This document shows, piece by piece, positions 12,873 through 15,560 of a stretch of DNA of 15,560 nt (the first letter of the stretch is position 1; each line of letters opens with the position of its first letter). Both the position numbers and the translations under genes were made by a program. Source of the stretch: JAXHUH01 sp034211175 (GTDB lineage Bacteria; Actinomycetota; Acidimicrobiia; Acidimicrobiales; CAIXPF01); the NCBI GenBank assembly GCA_034211175.1, contig JAXHUH010000256.1, positions 1 through 15,560 on the forward strand, in the 5' to 3' direction. The notes below the pieces were generated by a model, which saw only the letters and a list, made by a program, of their open reading frames with translations, ran no database searches and was not told the origin of the DNA.

Positions 12873-12922
12873 GGTACCGATGCCGGACGAGCCAGGGGGT
12901 GAGCTCGTCCGGCATCGGTACC
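12873..12922. repeat. Perfect 20-bp inverted repeat with 10-base loop
   Basis: The arm 12873-12892 (starting GGTACCGATG, ending GGACGAGC) is exactly reverse-complementary to 12903-12922; the loop is CAGGGGGTGA. It is the longest perfect stem in the window. No T-tract flanks it on either side. It lies 328 bases past the thioesterase stop and 155 bases past the reductase stop, so it could be a bidirectional terminator, a processed RNA hairpin, or the core of a repetitive/mobile element. Confidence 0.7.
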
Positions 12923-13001
12923 GACGTGGCGGCGCACCGCGCTGTTACGTCGCCAGTCAGGGCTGCTTGCACCAGGGAGAACCGAAGCCCAACCTCGTCA
13001 T

Positions 13002-13025
13002 GGAAACTAGAGGAGGCAGGTTTCC
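13002..13025. repeat. 6-bp stem with purine-rich loop next to the reductase stop
   Basis: GGAAAC (13002-13007) pairs with GTTTCC (13020-13025); the loop holds AGAGGAGG. It lies 53 bases beyond the reductase stop and may contribute to termination on the minus strand. Confidence 0.35.
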
Positions 13026-13077
13026 CGCGTGTTTCGGCGCCGTAACGGCTGCTTCAACGCGAAGCGCGCATACCTCG

Positions 13078-14310
13078 TCACGCGATGCGGCTAAACGCAC
13101 CACGGCGAGGGAAGGTCGACGCACGCCAGCGCCGTGGGGTCATCACCGCGGCGCGCGGATAGTCCTCGAACAACCAGCGGGCGAAGTTCCGCCGGGTCCA
13201 GCCGTTGGCCCCGACGAGGGTGAGCGCCAGCTCGGCGCCGGCCCGGGCGGACAGCAACCGGGACAGGCGGTCGGCCAGTGCGTGGTCGGCGCCCATGTCG
13301 CGCTCGACGTGGCGGCGGTAGCGCGCTCCCACGACGTCGGCCGCCGCGCCCGGCTCGGCGGCGATCGCCTCCGCGGCGAACGTGCCCGTCGCCAGCGCCT
13401 GGGCGATGCCCTCGCCGCTCATGGGGTCGGTGGCCGCGGCCGCGTCGCCCACGAACAGCACCCGCCCGGCCGTGAGCTCGACCGCGCCGAGTCGGGCCGG
13501 GATCGGCCATGCCCGCATCCGTCCCGCGGCCCGGGCCCGCTCGCCGAGCACGGACCGGATGTGGGGCCTCGCCAGCAACGTGTCCCACCACTGCGCCATG
13601 TCGCCGGTGCCGATCGAGCCGCGGGTCAGGATGCCGAAGCCGACGTTGGCGGTGCCGTCCGCCAGCGGGAACGACCAGACGTAGCCCGGGAGCAGCTCGG
13701 GCTCGAACCACACGTGGAGCTCCGACGCCGCCTGCGGGCCGACGTCGACGAAGTACTGGCGGGCCGCGTACCACTCGCCCCGGTAGCCGGGCTCGGCGAT
13801 GCCGAGGTGGCGCCGCACCGGAGACCAGGCGCCGTCGGCGGCGACGAGCCAGCGGGCGGTGTGCACCGTGGCGTCGTCGGTCGTGACCGACACCGTGTCG
13901 CGCTCGGCGTCGTCGACCGCCACGCAGGTGCGTCCCTCGATGACCCGGGCGCCGGCGTCGCGGGCGAGGTCGACGAGCGCGGCGTCGAGCTCGGCCCGGC
14001 GGGCGACGACGGCGTAGGAGCCTCCGGCGTCGGGGAGGGGGAAGACCCGTCGGCGGCCCGAGGGCGCGGTGATCGTGACCTCGTCGACCGCCATCCACGA
14101 GGGGACCGTGGCCGGGTCGAGGCCGAGCTCCTCGAGACGCCGGAGCGCGTCGGCGGTGAGCCCGTCACCGCAGCACTTGTCCCGGGGGAACGTCGCCCGG
14201 TCGAGGACGGTGACGTCGACACCGGCGCGGGCGAGCGTGGCCGCGGCGGCGGTGCCGGCCGGTCCGGCGCCCACCACCAGCACCTCGGACGAGGTGGTGT
14301 CGCCGCTCAC
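13078..14310 (-). CDS. Geranylgeranyl-reductase-family FAD-dependent oxidoreductase
   Basis: A 410-aa flavoprotein of the geranylgeranyl reductase family (GR2/PHBH-like fold). The dinucleotide-binding GAGPAG (14-19) opens the protein. FPRDKCCGDGL (41-51) is the family's cysteine-containing active-site segment. LVAADGAWSPVRRHLGI (155-171) and GRVLFVGDAAAATDPMSGEG (282-301) are the second and third FAD-contact motifs. Such enzymes saturate double bonds of prenyl chains, for example on menaquinone, polyprenyl phosphates or lipids, at the membrane surface. GTG 14310 is chosen because the Rossmann strand starts eight codons later; no good Shine-Dalgarno is seen. It starts 28 bases after the VanW-family stop on the same strand, so co-transcription is likely. 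The prenyl substrate is not determinable. Confidence 0.88.
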   Translation of the reverse strand: MSGDTTSSEVLVVGAGPAGTAAAATLARAGVDVTVLDRATFPRDKCCGDGLTADALRRLEELGLDPATVPSWMAVDEVTITAPSGRRRVFPLPDAGGSYAVVARRAELDAALVDLARDAGARVIEGRTCVAVDDAERDTVSVTTDDATVHTARWLVAADGAWSPVRRHLGIAEPGYRGEWYAARQYFVDVGPQAASELHVWFEPELLPGYVWSFPLADGTANVGFGILTRGSIGTGDMAQWWDTLLARPHIRSVLGERARAAGRMRAWPIPARLGAVELTAGRVLFVGDAAAATDPMSGEGIAQALATGTFAAEAIAAEPGAAADVVGARYRRHVERDMGADHALADRLSRLLSARAGAELALTLVGANGWTRRNFARWLFEDYPRAAVMTPRRWRASTFPRRGAFSRIA

Positions 14311-14338
14311 CGGTGGCGCAGCGGTGAGGTCGTGCGGC

Positions 14339-15560
14339 TCATTCGCTGCCGGTCGAGTCGGCGGAGGCGGCGGTCGTCGTGGGTGCCGAGGTGGAGCTGG
14401 TCGGCGGGCCGGGCGCCGGCTCGACCGACGTCGTGGTCGTCGGGGCGGCCGTGGTCGTGGTGGTCGGCGGCGCGGTGGTGGTCGTCGTCTCGGGCACCGT
14501 CGTCGTCGTGGTGGTGGTGGTCGCCGCGGGCGTCGGGTTGCCGGAGCATGCGATGCCCTCCTCCGGGCGGTAGACGGCGAACACGGAGTCGGTCGTGACC
14601 TCGCCGGTCTCGAGGTTGGTGCGCTGCCGGGTCGTGGTGACCCTCGTGCACACGCCCTGGGCCGACTGGGACTGGCCGAGCTGGCCGGCCTCGAAGTACT
14701 GCGTCGAGTACAGCGACACGGTGATCGAGCTGTCGGTGTAGGTCGGCCACATGAGGATGCCGTAGGGCGTGTTGTTGACGACCTGGAGGTCGGGGTGGGG
14801 GTACGACATCGTCGCCTCCCGACCATAGGGGTACCGGGAGATGTAGATGGAGTGGCTCTGGTACTCGCCGAAGTCGAGGCCGGCGAAGAACGCCGCGTTG
14901 AACAGCGTCGTCGCGAACTGGGAGATGCCGCCGCCGACGTCGTCGGTGAAGACGCCCTGGTAGATCACCCCGGCGGCGACGAAGCCCTTCTCGATGGTCC
15001 GGCGCCCCACCGTGTCGTTGATCGAGAACGTCTCGCCGGGCTCGATGATCGTGCCCCGGAGGATGTCGGCGATCCGGTGGATGTTCGTCACCCGGGACTG
15101 GCCCGCCGGGTGCTCGGTCGTGTAGGTCGAGATCCGCTCGACGATGCCGAGCTCCTCGACGAAGCGCTCCCGGGCGTCCTCGCCCGGCACCTCGACGAGC
15201 GTGACGGGCACCGGGGACGGATCGGGGTCGGTCAACGCCGCGGCCAGGTCGTCCGCGGCGCCGGGGCCGCAGCAGCGCATGCCCGGTTCGCCGTTGGTGT
15301 AGACGAGCTCGCCCGCCTCGACCGCGATCGTCGCCTCGCCGCCATCGGCGCCGAGATCGGCCAGCTCGCGGGACAGGACGTCGGTGACACCATCGGGGTC
15401 GAGGCCCAGGCGGAGCTCGCCGTCCACGACGGTCGTGGTCACGTGGGGGAGCAGCGCCCGGCGGTCGATCGACGTCGGGGCCGGCGGGTCCTCACCCTCG
15501 GTGTCGTCCCCGTCGGTGTCGTCCCCGTCGGTGTCGTCCCCGTCGGTGTCGTCCCCGTCG
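14339..15560 (-). CDS. VanW-family cell-wall protein, 5' end cut by window
   Basis: The last ~406 residues are visible; the start lies beyond the right edge. Order from the N-terminal side: an Asp/Gly/Thr repeat (DDGDT units); a region around TTTVVDGELRLGLDPDGVTDVL that resembles the putative peptidoglycan-binding domain PF12229; then a VanW domain (PF04294). In the VanW domain, INDTVGRRTIEKGF, VGGGISQFATTLFNAAFFAG and SHSIYISRYPYGREATM are characteristic. A threonine-rich tail of about 60 residues ends the protein. VanW proteins are named from vancomycin clusters, but their biochemical role is unsettled; exported versions are thought to act on the cell wall. A Cys-Cys pair (GMRCCGP) and two later cysteines are visible. 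The GTG at 15442 is internal, not the start, because the frame stays open to the edge with repeat-encoded residues. Confidence 0.85.
   Translation of the reverse strand, partial: DGDDTDGDDTDGDDTDGDDTEGEDPPAPTSIDRRALLPHVTTTVVDGELRLGLDPDGVTDVLSRELADLGADGGEATIAVEAGELVYTNGEPGMRCCGPGAADDLAAALTDPDPSPVPVTLVEVPGEDARERFVEELGIVERISTYTTEHPAGQSRVTNIHRIADILRGTIIEPGETFSINDTVGRRTIEKGFVAAGVIYQGVFTDDVGGGISQFATTLFNAAFFAGLDFGEYQSHSIYISRYPYGREATMSYPHPDLQVVNNTPYGILMWPTYTDSSITVSLYSTQYFEAGQLGQSQSAQGVCTRVTTTRQRTNLETGEVTTDSVFAVYRPEEGIACSGNPTPAATTTTTTTTVPETTTTTAPPTTTTTAAPTTTTSVEPAPGPPTSSTSAPTTTAASADSTGSE
14429..14521 (-). repeat. Thr-codon repeat tract in the VanW-family C-terminus
   Basis: Eight-, five-, five- and four-threonine runs separated by VPE, APP and AAP make a rod-like or glycosylatable tail. 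The DNA is the same GTC/GTG-type triplet repeat as in the kinase and LPXTG genes. Confidence 0.8.
15501..15560 (-). repeat. 15-bp tandem repeat, four perfect copies to the window edge
   Basis: GTGTCGTCCCCGTCG repeats four times without a mismatch and reaches base 15560, so more copies may follow. In the VanW-family frame it encodes Asp-Asp-Gly-Asp-Thr units, an acidic spacer. Confidence 0.9.

Larger units (their letters stand above)
12631..12995. repeat. Direct repeats flanking a 333-bp palindrome-rich segment
   Basis: CGAAGCCCAACCT occurs perfectly at 12637-12649 and 12983-12995. Including the preceding GAGA and two mismatched bases, 17 of 19 positions agree (12631-12649 versus 12977-12995). 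The segment between them contains every other repeat of the block except the 13002-13025 stem. This could be a target duplication, an attachment-site pair or a recombination scar. Confidence 0.5.
12545..13077. other. Convergent non-coding block rich in repeats and palindromes
   Basis: These 533 bases lie between the 3' ends of the thioesterase (+) and the reductase (-). Open frames are short or antisense shadows without protein-like character. Structure is dense: 13-bp direct repeats at 12637-12649 and 12983-12995; a 56-bp-spaced pair at 12681 and 12737; small palindromes GGCC-GGAA-GGCC (12787-12798) and GGCCTAAGGCC (12837-12847); a perfect 20-bp inverted repeat (12873-12922); and GGAAAC/GTTTCC (13002-13025). 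I infer a repetitive or mobile-derived element, or a multi-hairpin terminator/RNA. No transposase or integrase remnant is visible. Confidence 0.55.

Noticed and set aside
12678..13045. Small plus-strand frames (74 and 91 aa) in the repeat block
   Set aside because: Composed of repeat and palindrome sequence, low complexity, no good ribosome-binding site and no protein-like pattern.
12545..13077. Retron, group II intron or integron cassette
   Set aside because: No reverse transcriptase or integrase gene in the window, and the paired repeats do not match the known signature layouts closely enough.
13011..13095. AGGAGG followed by a 21-codon GTG frame near 13029
   Set aside because: The Shine-Dalgarno is 12 bases away and inside a hairpin loop, the product is very short, and the frame runs into the opposite-strand reductase gene.
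12880..14598. 572-aa plus-strand open frame across the reductase
   Set aside because: Antisense shadow; the minus-strand flavoprotein carries intact FAD motifs.
15440..15442. GTG as the start of the VanW-family gene
   Set aside because: The frame continues open to the window edge through an in-frame tandem repeat, and the residues before it fit an exported protein's acidic spacer.

Overview
The window is very GC-rich, with strong G/C preference at third codon positions. It uses GTG starts often, has ATGA/GTGA gene overlaps, an F420-dependent oxidoreductase, an LPXTG-anchored protein and exported proteins with long threonine linkers. Together these point to a high-GC actinobacterium. I would guess class Acidimicrobiia (Iamia/Ilumatobacter-like), but that is an inference from style, not a database result. 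Most genes lie on the minus strand. I see no rRNA, convincing tRNA, CRISPR array, transposase, phage or plasmid gene.

Layout, left to right. (1) 1-1207, minus: an ABC_sub_bind (PF04392-type) ligand-binding protein overlaps by four bases a membrane-anchored sensor protein that runs off the left edge. (2) 1312-5125, minus: a natural fusion of a SAM methyltransferase to a Mug/TDG-type mismatch DNA glycosylase, preceded by an LLM-class F420 oxidoreductase, preceded by a transmembrane Ser/Thr kinase with a threonine linker and a six-cysteine ectodomain. (3) 5126-5600: a 475-base non-coding stretch with a dense nested set of perfect stems, in front of a 55-aa acidic protein on the plus strand. (4) 5870-7275, minus: an alpha/beta hydrolase translationally coupled to a PAP2 phosphatase. 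(5) 7294-8483, plus: a SnoaL/NTF2-like protein overlapping a secreted lipoprotein, followed by three strong stem-loops. (6) 8637-9623, minus: an LPXTG cell-wall protein. (7) 9873-12544: a divergent pair, acyl-CoA synthetase (minus) and TesB-type acyl-CoA thioesterase (plus). (8) 12545-13077: a 533-base convergent intergenic block holding a perfect 20-bp inverted repeat and several direct repeats. (9) 13078-15560, minus: a VanW-family cell-wall protein (cut by the right edge) followed by a geranylgeranyl-reductase-family flavoprotein.

How the genes fit together. Cell envelope functions recur: kinase ectodomain, PAP2, lipoprotein, LPXTG protein, VanW and a polyprenyl-reductase-like enzyme. Fatty acyl-CoA activation and hydrolysis form a divergent pair. 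The parts that ordinary annotation does not explain are the structured region upstream of the 55-aa protein, the repeat block at 12631-13025, the methyltransferase-glycosylase fusion, and the ambiguous start of the SnoaL-like gene. Several minus-strand genes also start with GTG placed 6-7 bases after a TANNNT hexamer, which suggests leaderless transcripts.
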